From Pseudomonadota bacterium (GTDB lineage Bacteria > Myxococcota_A > UBA796 > SXON01), in NCBI GenBank assembly GCA_005778355.1, contig SXON01000108.1, positions 1-51,623 of the forward strand: a stretch of 51,623 nt of DNA. The letters run 5' to 3'. Below are positions 8,445 to 17,473 of this stretch, one piece after another. Below the pieces are notes generated by a model. That model saw only the letters and a program-made list of their open reading frames with translations, searched no databases and had not been told where the DNA came from. The stretch's first letter is position 1. Every line of letters begins with the position of its first letter. A program made the position numbers and the translations under genes.

Positions 8445-9455
8445 CTAACCGACGAGCCGGGCCTCTTCGCGCTCGGCAAGGGCGTCGAAGAATCGCTCGG
8501 TGTGCGCCACCGCCTCGTCGATGCTCTGGCTGTGCAGGAAAGCCACGCGCAGGTCGGAGCCGTAGGGCAGGCCGTGGGTGAAATAGTTGGCGATCTTCTT
8601 CATCCGCCCGAGCGTCCCGCGGTCGCTTCCGAACTCGCTGCGGATGGCCTCGAAGTAGGCGAGCAGCACGCGGCGCTTCTCCCGCGCGTCGACAACAATG
8701 CTCGGAAGACCAAGCAGATCCGCTCGCACCTGCTGGAAGACCCAAGGGTTCTTGATGGCCCCGCGGCCGATCATCACGGCGTCGACCCCGGTGTCCTCGA
8801 ACATCGCGCGCGCCGAGGCGGCGTCGACCACGTCGCCGTTGCCCACCACCGGGATGCGCACGCGCCGCTTGGCCTCCGCGATCTTGTCGACCGCGCGCGT
8901 GCCGCCGTAGAGGTCGGCCCGCGTGCGCCAGTGGATGGTGATCGCCTCGACGCCCTCGTCCTCGCACATGGCAGCGATGTCGGGCGCGTTACGACGTTCG
9001 GCGTCGAAGCCCGAGCGCATCTTCACCGTGAGAGGGATCTTGATCGCGGCACGCACGGCGCGCACGATCTGCCGCGCGTGGTGGGGCTCGCGGAGGAGGG
9101 AGCTGCCCCCGGAGTGGGCGCACACCTTCTTCGACGGGCAGCCGAAATTGAGGTCGACGATGTCGGCGCCGGCCGCCTCGATCACCTTCGCGGCCTCCGC
9201 CATCGCCTCAGGCACGCGCCCGTAGATCTGCACGGCGACCGGGTGCTCGTCGGGATCGAAGCGCGCCATCAGCTCGGCTTTCTCGACGCCGCGACGCAAG
9301 GCCTCGGACGCCACGAACTCGGTGACGGTGAGGCCCACCCCGCCAATGCTGCGCACCAGCCTCCGGAAGGTCAGGTCGGTGACGCCCTCCATCGGCGCGA
9401 GCACGAGGTTCGGCTCAATGCGCAGGTGGCGGACGTTGTAGTGCGTCGGGATCAC
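8445..9455 (-). CDS. tRNA-dihydrouridine synthase
   Basis: Dus enzymes use FMN and NADPH to reduce specific uridines in tRNA. The sequence has LAPMEGVTDLTFRRL at the start of the barrel, the active-site region NFGCPSKKV with its catalytic Cys, TVKMRSGFD, the histidine-containing ITIHWRTRADLYGG, and the FMN phosphate site PVVGNGDV ... VMIGRGAIKNPW. From the GTG at 9455 the protein has 336 residues, the usual length. An ATG at 9509 is in frame but would share its bases with the divergent gene's ATG. Neither start has a strong ribosome binding site, so the start is uncertain. The subfamily (DusA/B/C) is not resolved. Confidence 0.88.
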   Translation of the reverse strand: MIPTHYNVRHLRIEPNLVLAPMEGVTDLTFRRLVRSIGGVGLTVTEFVASEALRRGVEKAELMARFDPDEHPVAVQIYGRVPEAMAEAAKVIEAAGADIVDLNFGCPSKKVCAHSGGSSLLREPHHARQIVRAVRAAIKIPLTVKMRSGFDAERRNAPDIAAMCEDEGVEAITIHWRTRADLYGGTRAVDKIAEAKRRVRIPVVGNGDVVDAASARAMFEDTGVDAVMIGRGAIKNPWVFQQVRADLLGLPSIVVDAREKRRVLLAYFEAIRSEFGSDRGTLGRMKKIANYFTHGLPYGSDLRVAFLHSQSIDEAVAHTERFFDALAEREEARLVG

Positions 9456-9507
9456 GCCGCGGATTTGCCCCCGCCACGCGTCGCCGTCAAGGATAGCCGC
9501 GCGCCTC

Positions 9508-10068
9508 ATGCGCAATAAAGCCCAGGTCGTCACCGCGAGCGGCGACCCCGATCCCCGCCCGCTGCCCCGCGGCTGGCGCCTCGCCACCTTCCCCGACGGC
9601 AAGACTCAGCTCGCCGTCTCGGTGCCTGCCGACGAGCGCCCCGCCCTCTTCGAGGCCCTCGCGCGCGCGCTCAGCGGCAAGCTCGGCGTGCTCTACGTGC
9701 GGCTCACCGACCGCAAGACCGGGCAACTGCCGAAGCCGGAGCGCCGGGTGGCCATGCACCTCGAACCGGCCCGCGCGCTCGCCGCTCTCCGCTCGCGCCC
9801 GACGCTCATCCACGAGGATGGTCGTCACCAGCTGTGGTTGCGGGGCGACCTCGGCGAGCAGGTGGTGCTCGACGAGCTCGGCATGATCTACTGCTACCCC
9901 GACGACCCCGCCTTTCGCGACGCCCTCGCCGGTCTCCCGGAGACTACGGAGCCCATGCTCTGCGACGAGGAGCACTTTCCCTACGTGAAGGTGAACTTCC
10001 TCGCCGAGGCCGACGCGGAGGAGGCGTCGCTCTGGGACGAGCTCCACATGATCAAGTGGGGAGCCTAG
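9508..10068 (+). CDS. Hypothetical cytoplasmic protein
   Basis: The 186-residue protein is hydrophilic, with no signal peptide or membrane segment. It starts MRNKAQVVTASGDPDPRPLP and contains the basic-to-acidic stretch LTDRKTGQLPKPERRVAM in the middle and an acidic C-terminal third ending WDELHMIKWGA. I do not recognise a family. It is divergent from the Dus gene, with which it shares the palindrome CATG at 9507-9510, and it is followed by a hairpin that could terminate it. Confidence 0.65.
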   Translation: MRNKAQVVTASGDPDPRPLPRGWRLATFPDGKTQLAVSVPADERPALFEALARALSGKLGVLYVRLTDRKTGQLPKPERRVAMHLEPARALAALRSRPTLIHEDGRHQLWLRGDLGEQVVLDELGMIYCYPDDPAFRDALAGLPETTEPMLCDEEHFPYVKVNFLAEADAEEASLWDELHMIKWGA

Positions 10069-10130
10069 ACTCGCCCAAAGCTAAGGATCAACAAGGGTGC
10101 GTGAGCGATCAGCGAACGCCCCAAGAGTAA

Positions 10131-10152
10131 GCCCGAGCTCGCTGGCTCGGGC
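10131..10152. terminator. Possible bidirectional hairpin terminator
   Basis: GCCCGAGC (10131-10138), a six-base loop and GCTCGGGC (10145-10152) form a perfect eight-pair stem between two convergent genes. There is no strong T-run on either side, so it would be a weak or Rho-assisted terminator. Confidence 0.5.
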
Positions 10153-10162
10153 AGATCAAAAC

Positions 10163-12877
10163 CTACTCAGCGAAATCGACCGCCAGTTCCACAGTGTTTG
10201 GCGTGTCCGTGAGCCAGTAGGCCAGGTAGGGCGGCTGGTCGACGAAGCTCACCACGTCCGTGCCCTCCGCGGGGTCGTCCACGATGGCCACGATCCAGCG
10301 GCCATCACCGTCGAAGCGGACGCTGCGGTAGGTCGTGCCGGCGCTCCCCGCGTGCAACGTCGCGTCGTCGGTGCCGTCGATGTAGGCCACGTGCAGCTCG
10401 TCACCGGTGCTGTACACCACGCGATCTGAGCCGCTCACCGCCCAGGCGCGGTCCTCGGCGCCGGCGAGGTCGTACCAGTCGAGGAGCCCCGAGCCGTCAA
10501 TGGCCGCGAGGCGGATGGCGCCCTCGCAGCTCACCGCCACCGTGTCGCCGTCCCAGAAGACCGGGTAGGCGCAGTCCACGTCGGCGATGGTCGTCGCCGC
10601 GCGCGCGCCTGAGGCCGGGCTCACCTCGATGGCGTTGTCCTTCCGGGTCGAAGCCAGCCACGACGAGTCGGCGCTCCAGCTGAGTCCGTCAGGCTCGGTG
10701 CCCGCGCTGGTCGAGAGATCGCGGATCTTGTCGCCTTCGAGGTCGTACAACGAGATGTAGGGGTTGGCGGCGCCGTAGCCCTGGAGTGCCACCATCGTGC
10801 CGTCGGGAGAGATGCGCGCGCTCGACCACAGCCCGGACACGAAGCTGTCGAAGTCGTCGCCGTAGAGGTCGGAGATGAAGCTCAGCGTGCCGTAGTGAAT
10901 CGACACTTGCACCTCGGCCTCGGCCGACACGTCCATCGTCGTGAGATCGGATTGCCAGCCATCGTCGACTTCCAAGAGCGTGTCGGTGTCGCCGTCGCCC
11001 GTGAGGTACCAGAGCGTCTCGTCGTCGCCGATGATGACGTCGGGTGGGGTGCCGGCGTCCATGAAAAGGGTCACCTCGGCGCAGGTACCGTCGCTGCCGG
11101 GGTCGTCGAAGGACTGCATGGGGTAGCCGTCGGCCCAGGCCGCGGCGCTACCCTCGCCTCCGGTGGCCAACGTGAAGGATCCATCGGCGTCGGTGGTGGT
11201 GGTCTCCCAGCTCGAACTCACGACGCGGATGCCCACGGCGGGATCGCCGCTCTCGTCGTAGACCACGCCCACCACGCAGCCGCTGCCGCCTACCTGCAGG
11301 CTCGGTCCCTCGAGGCAGGCGCCGCCGTAGCAGGTGCCACCCTGGGCCTCCACGTCGACCGTTCCGCTCACGCTCACCGCTTGTGCCCCCCGCATCACGG
11401 TAGCGACGAGCGGCGTGTCGCCCTCGGGACTGTCGATGCAGACCATGCCGTCCGGCCCGGTGACGACGTCGTAGGTGCCGCCGCTGATGCCCGCGCTCAC
11501 GACGCCCGCCCCGGCGGCGTCGGTGACCTCGGTCATCACGCACTGGGTCTCCAGCTGCAGGTTGCCGAGTCGGGCGCAGTTGTCGGCCTCGGGGGTGCTG
11601 CCGGAGGTGGCGGAGAAGGGCTTCACCATGCCGCCGGGACCGGACAGGTCGAGGTCGACGCCGGGTGGGGCCCAGAAGAGGAGCTCGGCGTCGCCGTCGC
11701 TCCAGATGGGGTCGCCGATCTCGAAGCGGAAGGGCGTCGGCCCGGGCCGACTGCCATCGAGCGCGTACAGGTTGCCGGTGACACAACCGGCCGAGGCGAG
11801 CGCCACGTTGCCGATGTCGTTGCATTCCTCGAGGTAGCGCCCGTCGCCGCTGCCGTAGCCACTGGCCGTGCCCATGCGGATCGCGGTGCCGTCGGCGCCC
11901 TCGACGAGCAGTTCGACGCCGAGGCTCGAGGCGGGGAGGTAGAAACGCCCGTCGGCAGCACTCTCAGTGTCGCCGATCCACGTGCCCACGCCTTGCGACA
12001 CGGGACGCAGGTACGCGCGTACGGTGGCCCCCTCCACGGGCGAGCCGTCGCCGTCCACCACCTGCCCGGTGACGCAGCCGCCGCTGTCCTGCACGCCCAC
12101 TGCGTAGCTGCCCCCGGCAAACACATCAAAGCTCGCGACGGTATCGGTGCCGCTGGTGCTGATGGTGGCGGTGCCCACGGCGGTCCATCCGCAGTCCTGC
12201 GCCACGAACACGGTGGCCGCCCCACCGGCGTTGTCGACGGCGAGCGGCAACTTCACCGTGATCGCGGCGCCGGGGGTGAGCGTCCCGTCTACACCCTCGA
12301 AGTCCACGTCGGCCGCCGCGTACATTGTCGTCACCGAGCCATCGGTGCCGAGCACCCCGGCCGGCGCGGCGGTCATGCCCAGGTTCGCGATGTCGATCAC
12401 GTCGAATCGTGCCCGCGCCATGCCCACCGTGCCGAGCGCGAGGGCGGGCACCACGAGCTGCGCCTTGCCGCGCGTCAGGGTGGCCCCCGTCTCGATGTCG
12501 ATGGGCTCCGCCAGGCCCGTTCCATAGGCGCTCAGCAGGGCGCGGCGCGCGCTGCCCCAGGTGCGGGTGCAGGAGCTTCCCCCACCAGAGGTGGCGTACG
12601 CCGAGAGCGTGCCGCCCTCGGCGGGAAGGGAAATCTCGAAGCGGCCCTGCTCGTCGGTCTCCACGTAGGTGGAGCCGTTGTGCACGCGGGCGCCGGCGAG
12701 GGCCAGGCCGTGGGCGTCGACCACCCAGCCGGCCACGCTCGAGGCGGAGGTGCCGCTGCCGGTGTCGGCGCCGGAGTCGGTATCGCTGCCTTGGCCGGAG
12801 TCGGTGCCGAGCTCGTCGTCGCTCCCGGCGAAGGTGGCGGAGCAGGCGGGGGCGAGGAGGAAGAAGAGCGAACGCAT
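10163..12877 (-). CDS. Large surface lipoprotein with carboxypeptidase-regulatory-like repeats and a C-terminal propeller
   Basis: The 904-residue protein starts MRSLFFLLAPACSATF, a short signal peptide with lipobox LAPAC, followed by a linker of repeating Asp, Ser, Thr and Gly (TDSGQGSDTDSGADTG). At least four regulatory-like beta-sandwich units follow, each of the form G-x-V-x-D-x-x-G-x-P-x-x-G with a later TDxxGxF: VAGWVVDAHGLALAGARV, CVTGQVVDGDGSPVEGATV, CVTGNLYALDGS, and CVVGVVYDESGDPAVGIRV. The last ~250 residues contain TolB-like strands (ISPDGTMVALQGY, LSWSADSSWLASTRKDNAIE). It is probably anchored in the outer membrane. The ATG at 12877 was chosen because it immediately precedes the signal peptide. 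It follows the kinase gene by 41 bases. Confidence 0.75.
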   Translation of the reverse strand: MRSLFFLLAPACSATFAGSDDELGTDSGQGSDTDSGADTGSGTSASSVAGWVVDAHGLALAGARVHNGSTYVETDEQGRFEISLPAEGGTLSAYATSGGGSSCTRTWGSARRALLSAYGTGLAEPIDIETGATLTRGKAQLVVPALALGTVGMARARFDVIDIANLGMTAAPAGVLGTDGSVTTMYAAADVDFEGVDGTLTPGAAITVKLPLAVDNAGGAATVFVAQDCGWTAVGTATISTSGTDTVASFDVFAGGSYAVGVQDSGGCVTGQVVDGDGSPVEGATVRAYLRPVSQGVGTWIGDTESAADGRFYLPASSLGVELLVEGADGTAIRMGTASGYGSGDGRYLEECNDIGNVALASAGCVTGNLYALDGSRPGPTPFRFEIGDPIWSDGDAELLFWAPPGVDLDLSGPGGMVKPFSATSGSTPEADNCARLGNLQLETQCVMTEVTDAAGAGVVSAGISGGTYDVVTGPDGMVCIDSPEGDTPLVATVMRGAQAVSVSGTVDVEAQGGTCYGGACLEGPSLQVGGSGCVVGVVYDESGDPAVGIRVVSSSWETTTTDADGSFTLATGGEGSAAAWADGYPMQSFDDPGSDGTCAEVTLFMDAGTPPDVIIGDDETLWYLTGDGDTDTLLEVDDGWQSDLTTMDVSAEAEVQVSIHYGTLSFISDLYGDDFDSFVSGLWSSARISPDGTMVALQGYGAANPYISLYDLEGDKIRDLSTSAGTEPDGLSWSADSSWLASTRKDNAIEVSPASGARAATTIADVDCAYPVFWDGDTVAVSCEGAIRLAAIDGSGLLDWYDLAGAEDRAWAVSGSDRVVYSTGDELHVAYIDGTDDATLHAGSAGTTYRSVRFDGDGRWIVAIVDDPAEGTDVVSFVDQPPYLAYWLTDTPNTVELAVDFAE

Positions 12878-12918
12878 GGCGACGCGGACTATACGCCGAC
12901 TGGCGTGGGCTCGGGGCC

Positions 12919-14571
12919 TCAGGGCTTCAAGGTCAGGGCACGGTTGCCCCCCTGGCACTTCACGTTCTGCCGCGCGTCGGAGGCGCACTCCAGGGCGAGG
13001 CCGGCCTCGCTCACCTCGACGTCGGTCGTGACGGCGGGGCGGCCAACAATCTTGATCGTGAGACTGTAGTTCCCGGGGGCTACGCTACCGTCGAGGTCGC
13101 CGCGAGCCTCGGCCACGGTGCTGCCGCCCGACTGGATCTTGATCCACTGGGCCGGTTCGCCGGCCACGCGCACGCTGACTGGAGCCGTGGCGGCGGCGGG
13201 GGTCGTGGTCGCTGTCGTTGTCGTCGTCGTGTGCTCGGCCACCGGCGCGTCGATGACCACCGGCGCTTCCGCCCTCCGCGACGTGAACCACCAGAGGGCC
13301 ACGCCCCCGCCAACGACGAGCACGGCGGCGAGGGCGATCACGATGACCAGGCCGGCGCCCACCGCGATGGCGGCGCCGTTGCCGCTCTCGGGCTCCGGAT
13401 CGTCGCTGGGCGCGCCGCGGGCGGGTGCACGGGACGGCTCGCGGGCCTGCGCGGGCTCGCGCTGGACCTCGCGTAACGGAGGCGCGGCAGGGGCGGAGGG
13501 CTGGGCTGCCGGTCGAGCACCCGCGCCGCCACCCTGGTTGCTGATCGACATCGACCGCGGTCCCTCGCCGATGGCGTTGACCACGAGTCGGGTACCCGCC
13601 AGTGATCCTGCGTGGGGACGCGCCCGAGCGTGTTCCTCGGCGATGGGGGCCACGACCTCTTCGGCGAAGCGTCCCATGAGCGGCCCTTGCGCTTGCTCCA
13701 CGAACTCGCGCATGAGTTTGACGACCTGTTCGGCGCTTGGCCGCGCCCGAGGGTCGCTGGCGAGCATCTGGGCCAGGGCCTGGCGAAGCGCCATGTCCCA
13801 CTCGCGGTTGGGCATCCCGAGGCCGTCGACCCGAGCGATCGCCGAGGCGATCGCCTCGTCGTGCTCGTGTACGTCCATCGGCAGGAGCGGCAGCCACTCG
13901 GTGCGAAGCAGCTCCAGCAGCACGAGGCCCAGGGCGTAAACGTCGCTCGGGTGTTCGCCGCGGTCGCCCTCGCGGCGCTCTGGCGACATGTACTTGAGCG
14001 AGCCGAAGCGCAGCGCACCGGTCTGAGCAGACCGAAAAACCGCGCTCGACCGAGCGGTGCCGAAGTCGAGCACGCGCACCTCGCCCTCGGTGCTCACCAT
14101 GATGTTGCTCGGCTGGATGTCGCGATGCACCACGCGCAGGGGCTTGTCGAGGCCCGTGGGCACGCGGAAGTAGGCGGCCTCCAGCGCCGCGGCGGCTTCG
14201 CACACGATCTGGAGCGCGACCTTACAGGGCAGGCGCTGGCGACGCTGGTTCAGAGCCTCGACCAGCTGCTTCAGGTCGAGGCCGTCGACGTACTCCATGA
14301 TGATCGCGGTTTGCCCGTCGACCTCGACCAGCTCCTCCACGCGGAGGATGTTCTTGTGGCGCAGCCGCGCCAGCAAACGGGCCTCGTCGCGAGTTCGTGC
14401 GACCACTTCCTGCTGTTCGTTCCACTGCTCGCGGAGGATCTTGACGGCGACGATGCGGTCGATCCCCCCCGAGGCCCGCGCCTCCGCGAGGTAGAGCCGC
14501 GCGAAGGTGCCAGCGTTGATCTCGTGGAGGAGCACGAGCTCCGTGCCACGACCGCCAGCAAGTGCTTCCAT
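12919..14571 (-). CDS. Transmembrane Ser/Thr protein kinase
   Basis: The 550-residue protein has a eukaryotic-type kinase domain in about residues 12-290: glycine-rich loop EINAGTFARLYLAEA, ATP lysine in VAVKIL (Lys44), helix C Glu63, catalytic loop VHRDIQPSN (Asp151), metal-binding DFG (Asp169) and SPERREGD. The usual catalytic-loop Lys is Gln153, a variation akin to the HRDVSPxN loops of myxobacterial kinases. A Pro/Ala-rich linker leads to one membrane span (AVGAGLVIVIALAAVLVVGG) and an extracytoplasmic domain resembling PEGA repeats. It probably senses an envelope cue and phosphorylates cytoplasmic targets. It is divergent from the TPR lipoprotein operon. Confidence 0.9.
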   Translation of the reverse strand: MEALAGGRGTELVLLHEINAGTFARLYLAEARASGGIDRIVAVKILREQWNEQQEVVARTRDEARLLARLRHKNILRVEELVEVDGQTAIIMEYVDGLDLKQLVEALNQRRQRLPCKVALQIVCEAAAALEAAYFRVPTGLDKPLRVVHRDIQPSNIMVSTEGEVRVLDFGTARSSAVFRSAQTGALRFGSLKYMSPERREGDRGEHPSDVYALGLVLLELLRTEWLPLLPMDVHEHDEAIASAIARVDGLGMPNREWDMALRQALAQMLASDPRARPSAEQVVKLMREFVEQAQGPLMGRFAEEVVAPIAEEHARARPHAGSLAGTRLVVNAIGEGPRSMSISNQGGGAGARPAAQPSAPAAPPLREVQREPAQAREPSRAPARGAPSDDPEPESGNGAAIAVGAGLVIVIALAAVLVVGGGVALWWFTSRRAEAPVVIDAPVAEHTTTTTTATTTPAAATAPVSVRVAGEPAQWIKIQSGGSTVAEARGDLDGSVAPGNYSLTIKIVGRPAVTTDVEVSEAGLALECASDARQNVKCQGGNRALTLKP

Positions 14572-14630
14572 CCTGCGCTGTATGCTCCGACCCGCCACTG
14601 TATCACGCGCGTCCTTTGCTCCCGCGGCGC

Positions 14631-14659
14631 TTGCACGGCCCCCCTGCCGCGCGCTACCT
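14631..14659 (+). promoter_or_regulatory. Weak candidate sigma-70-like promoter for the 14.7-26 kb gene run
   Basis: TTGCAC at 14631-14636 and CTACCT at 14654-14659 are separated by 17 bases, about 23 bases before the ATG at 14682. The -10 box fits the consensus poorly. This divergent spacer of 110 bases is the only place for a promoter upstream of the long plus-strand run, which is the main reason to list it. Confidence 0.22.
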
Positions 14660-14681
14660 GTGCGGCGGAGTTTAGCCGGGA

Positions 14682-15704
14682 ATGCTGTCGTCTCTGATCT
14701 TCATGGCCGGCTGCTCGATCTTGTCGAGCCTCACGGGCGACCCCTCGAAGCAGATCGCGGACGCCGAGGCGAAGATGAAGGCGGGCGACCTCGCAGGCGC
14801 TGCCGCAGTCTACGACGAGGCGCTCAAGAAGAGCCCCACGAACCTAGATATCGCCTCAGGCGCTGCCTACCTGAAGCTCTTGCAGGGGAACACCCAGGCG
14901 GCCGATCAGATCCTCGCCGCCACCGAGGCCACGGCCGGTGAGAAGCTGGCCGAGGTGAAGATGCGGCGGGCGCTGGTGGCGATGCGCACGGGCGACCTCG
15001 ACCAGGTGAAGACCCACTCCACGGCGGCGGGCACGCCGCTCGGCAAGCTGTTGGCTGCCGAGGTCAACCTGGCCGACGGCGACCGCGACGCCGCCAAGGC
15101 CCTGCTCGAGGAAGTCAAGGCAGCGGGCGGCCCCGCCGGCGACACCGCTGGCGCCTACCTCGACCTCATGAACGATAGCAATCCACTGGTGGCTGGCCTC
15201 TCCGAGGCTCAGGCGCTGTGGGCCCTCGGGCAGCGGCCGATCGCGGTCCGTAGCGTGGAAGACCTCGTGAAGGCCTATGCCGGCGCCCGAGAAGACGGCG
15301 CCGAGCAACTGCTGGTGTGGGCGGGTCGCGCCGTGAGTGTCGGCGAGCCGGGCATCGCGGAGAATCTGCTCGACGCCATCCCGGTGGCGCCCGCCGGTCA
15401 GGTCTGGCGCGTCCAGGCTACCCGCGCGATGATCGCCTGTGCGGGCGGCGACGGGCAGGCCTGCCTCGCGGGCTTCGATCGGATCGTCACCATCAGCCCC
15501 GCCGACGGCTACGCCGATGCGCGAGCCACGGCGGCCATCCTCATCGCGGATCGCGACGCGGAGACGGCGCGGAAGTTGCTCGAGGGCCAGAGTACCGACG
15601 CCGCGGCGCGCGCATGGGCGATCCTCGGTGATCCCGGCACGGCGGGAACGGTCGCGATGGATCCCGTGTTCAAGGCCCAGTTCACCGCCACCGCGGGAGG
15701 GTAG
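14682..15704 (+). CDS. TPR-type lipoprotein
   Basis: The 340-residue protein begins MLSSLIFMAGCSILSS, with lipobox MAGC at residue 11. The rest is helical with tetratricopeptide-like pairs, clearest in IADAEAKMKAGDLAGAAAVY, DEALKKSPTNLDIASGAAYL and the later ATAAILIADRDAETARKLLE. Such proteins scaffold complexes in the periplasm. It is the first gene of a plus-strand run that reaches the ABC importer genes, and the next gene starts four bases after its stop, so a role next to that transporter is plausible but unproven. Confidence 0.75.
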   Translation: MLSSLIFMAGCSILSSLTGDPSKQIADAEAKMKAGDLAGAAAVYDEALKKSPTNLDIASGAAYLKLLQGNTQAADQILAATEATAGEKLAEVKMRRALVAMRTGDLDQVKTHSTAAGTPLGKLLAAEVNLADGDRDAAKALLEEVKAAGGPAGDTAGAYLDLMNDSNPLVAGLSEAQALWALGQRPIAVRSVEDLVKAYAGAREDGAEQLLVWAGRAVSVGEPGIAENLLDAIPVAPAGQVWRVQATRAMIACAGGDGQACLAGFDRIVTISPADGYADARATAAILIADRDAETARKLLEGQSTDAAARAWAILGDPGTAGTVAMDPVFKAQFTATAGG

Positions 15705-15708
15705 GGTC

Positions 15709-16149
15709 ATGCGTTTTTCAGTCGCCTTTGCCTGTTTGCTGAGCTTGCTGGTTGGCTTCTTTGCTCCCGCGGCGCTCGCCGCGCCGAAGACCGAGGAAGG
15801 CGTGCCGGTGAAGGTGGTGGTGCTCGACAGCGAGCGCAAGCCGATCCCCACGGCGGTGATCCGCCACCCGCTCGAGCAAGACCGTCACCGGGTGAACTCG
15901 GTCGACGGTTCTTTCGAGACGAGCGTGCTCTACATGCCCGACGGCACCGAGCTGCGCTTCACGCCGGGCATGACCCTCGATCTCGAGATCTCGGCTCCCG
16001 GCTACACCACGCAGGTGTTCCAGTACCAGGTGCGCAAGCGCCGCAACGTCATCGAGGTCAAGCTCGAGGTCATCGAACTCGAGAACGACCAGATCGAGGA
16101 GCCGATGATCACCTTCGGTCGCGACGAACCGCGCGAGGCTTCGGAGTAG
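15709..16149 (+). CDS. Exported regulatory-like beta-sandwich protein
   Basis: The 146-residue protein has a classic signal peptide (MRFSVAFACLLSLLVGFFAP, cleavage near ALAA) followed by one domain: VPVKVVVLDSERKPIPTAVI, then SVDGSFETSVLY and LEISAPGYTTQVFQYQV. This is the pattern of carboxypeptidase-regulatory/transthyretin-like folds. The tail is acidic (ELENDQIEEP). No enzyme motif is seen. It is packed between the TPR lipoprotein and the Pro/Thr-rich exported protein with 4-base gaps. Confidence 0.7.
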   Translation: MRFSVAFACLLSLLVGFFAPAALAAPKTEEGVPVKVVVLDSERKPIPTAVIRHPLEQDRHRVNSVDGSFETSVLYMPDGTELRFTPGMTLDLEISAPGYTTQVFQYQVRKRRNVIEVKLEVIELENDQIEEPMITFGRDEPREASE

Positions 16150-16153
16150 TCCC

Positions 16154-17467
16154 ATGCGAATCCGCCCGATCCTGATCTCTGGCGCGCTCGCGCTTCTCGC
16201 GTTGCCTGCGCTGGCCTCCGGCTGGCCGGCCTGGAGCGCCGCCTTCCCCTCTCTCCCGTGCTCCGATGGCTGGGCCGGTTGCATGGTGGGCGGCACGCAC
16301 ATCGGCCCCGGCATGGTGAAAGACGCGGCCGGTCGACCCATCCCGTCCGACGCGCGCGTCGGCTGGTTCGACCTCCAGGCCACGGGCTCTCTGTCGCCCT
16401 TCGTCAGCTTGTCGGCCTACACGGGTCCGCTTGGGGGCGAGGTGGCGGTGGTGGAGGCCCCACCCGCGCCGCCCGTCGAGCAACCTCGGGTCGAGGCGTC
16501 CCGCCCCGTCGAGCAGCCGCGCGTCGAGCAACCACGCGTGGAGCAGCCGCGCGTCGAGTCTCCGCCGCCCAGCATGACTCGGCCCATCACCGCGCCTGCG
16601 GCAACAGCCTCAAGCGCGCCTCCGTCGGCCCAGACCGTGAAGACCACGCCGCCGCCTGTCGCCCCGACGACGGTCCCGCCCGCCACCACCGCGAAAACGG
16701 CGCCCGTCACCGCGCCCGTGACGGCCCCCACCACGGCACCGACGGCGATCGCCGCGAAGACCACGACCACGGCGCCCGCAGTGACCCCGACGGCGGCGCC
16801 GACCTCCATCACCCCGAAGACCATCGGGCCGACGGTGGTGCCGCCCCCTACCGCCGCCGCGGCGGGCGACGACTCTTGTACCGACCTCGTGAAGCTCGAG
16901 CCCCAGGCGATGCTCGGCCAGCTCCGTCCCGGGCAGGCCAAGTGCATCGAGGGCCGCATCGGCACCGAGGGTGCGCAGACGATGAAAGACAAGCTCTCTC
17001 GCGTTCTCATTGCGAACGCAGAGGGCAAGGGCGACAAGGCGGAGTGGGAGCGTCTCGTCAAACGTCACCTCGAAGACATCGACCGTTCCGACCCCGACAT
17101 GTGCTTCAAGTACGCCACGCAGCTCAGCCGTGGCGGTGTGGGGCGGGCCACCGGTGTCATCCGCTGGGCCGACTACGCGCTCGAGAACAAGCAGAAGTGG
17201 TCGGGCGCCACCTACACCAAGCGGGTCTACGACCTCTACCGGATGAAGGCAGAGGCGGCGAACAAACTCTGGGCCGACGCCGAGGAAACATTCGCCACCA
17301 AGGAGCACACCGACGAGAATGAGGCGAAGGCGGCCAAGTGGCGCGGCACCACCAAGGACTTCGCCCGTGAGTGGCTCGACTACGCGAAGGCCAGCGGGCA
17401 AGACACCAAGAACGCGATGGCCATCTGCGTGTCCGCTGCCGGCAACAAGTCCTTCTGCGAGGGGTAA
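16154..17467 (+). CDS. Exported protein with Pro/Thr/Ala-rich linker and helical C-terminal domain
   Basis: The 437-residue protein has a signal peptide (MRIRPILISGALALLALPAL, cleavage near ALAS) and a ~75-residue N-terminal domain with two Cys (PCSDGWAGC). A long low-complexity region follows: repeats of EQPRV, then a TTAPVTAPT-type stretch up to about residue 235. The C-terminal ~200 residues are a charged helical domain that begins SCTDLVKLEPQAMLG and ends with two Cys (AICVSAAGNKSFCEG). The linker could span the periplasm or peptidoglycan. No family is recognised. The next gene begins six bases downstream. Confidence 0.7.
   Translation: MRIRPILISGALALLALPALASGWPAWSAAFPSLPCSDGWAGCMVGGTHIGPGMVKDAAGRPIPSDARVGWFDLQATGSLSPFVSLSAYTGPLGGEVAVVEAPPAPPVEQPRVEASRPVEQPRVEQPRVEQPRVESPPPSMTRPITAPAATASSAPPSAQTVKTTPPPVAPTTVPPATTAKTAPVTAPVTAPTTAPTAIAAKTTTTAPAVTPTAAPTSITPKTIGPTVVPPPTAAAAGDDSCTDLVKLEPQAMLGQLRPGQAKCIEGRIGTEGAQTMKDKLSRVLIANAEGKGDKAEWERLVKRHLEDIDRSDPDMCFKYATQLSRGGVGRATGVIRWADYALENKQKWSGATYTKRVYDLYRMKAEAANKLWADAEETFATKEHTDENEAKAAKWRGTTKDFAREWLDYAKASGQDTKNAMAICVSAAGNKSFCEG
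16478..16558 (+). repeat. 15-base tandem repeat encoding Glu-Gln-Pro-Arg-Val
   Basis: One copy (16478-16492) is followed after an 18-base interruption by three adjacent copies (16511-16555) of a 15-base unit of the form GAGCAGCCGCGCGTC with small third-base changes. It encodes EQPRV repeats in the linker of the exported protein. It is in frame, so copy-number change would alter linker length without shifting the frame. Confidence 0.75.
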
Positions 17468-17473
17468 GGCCGG

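Noticed and set aside
10895..13069. A 724-codon open frame on the plus strand
   Set aside because: Antisense to the large lipoprotein with its lipobox and repeated domains; the translation is a low-complexity His/Gly/Ala shadow.
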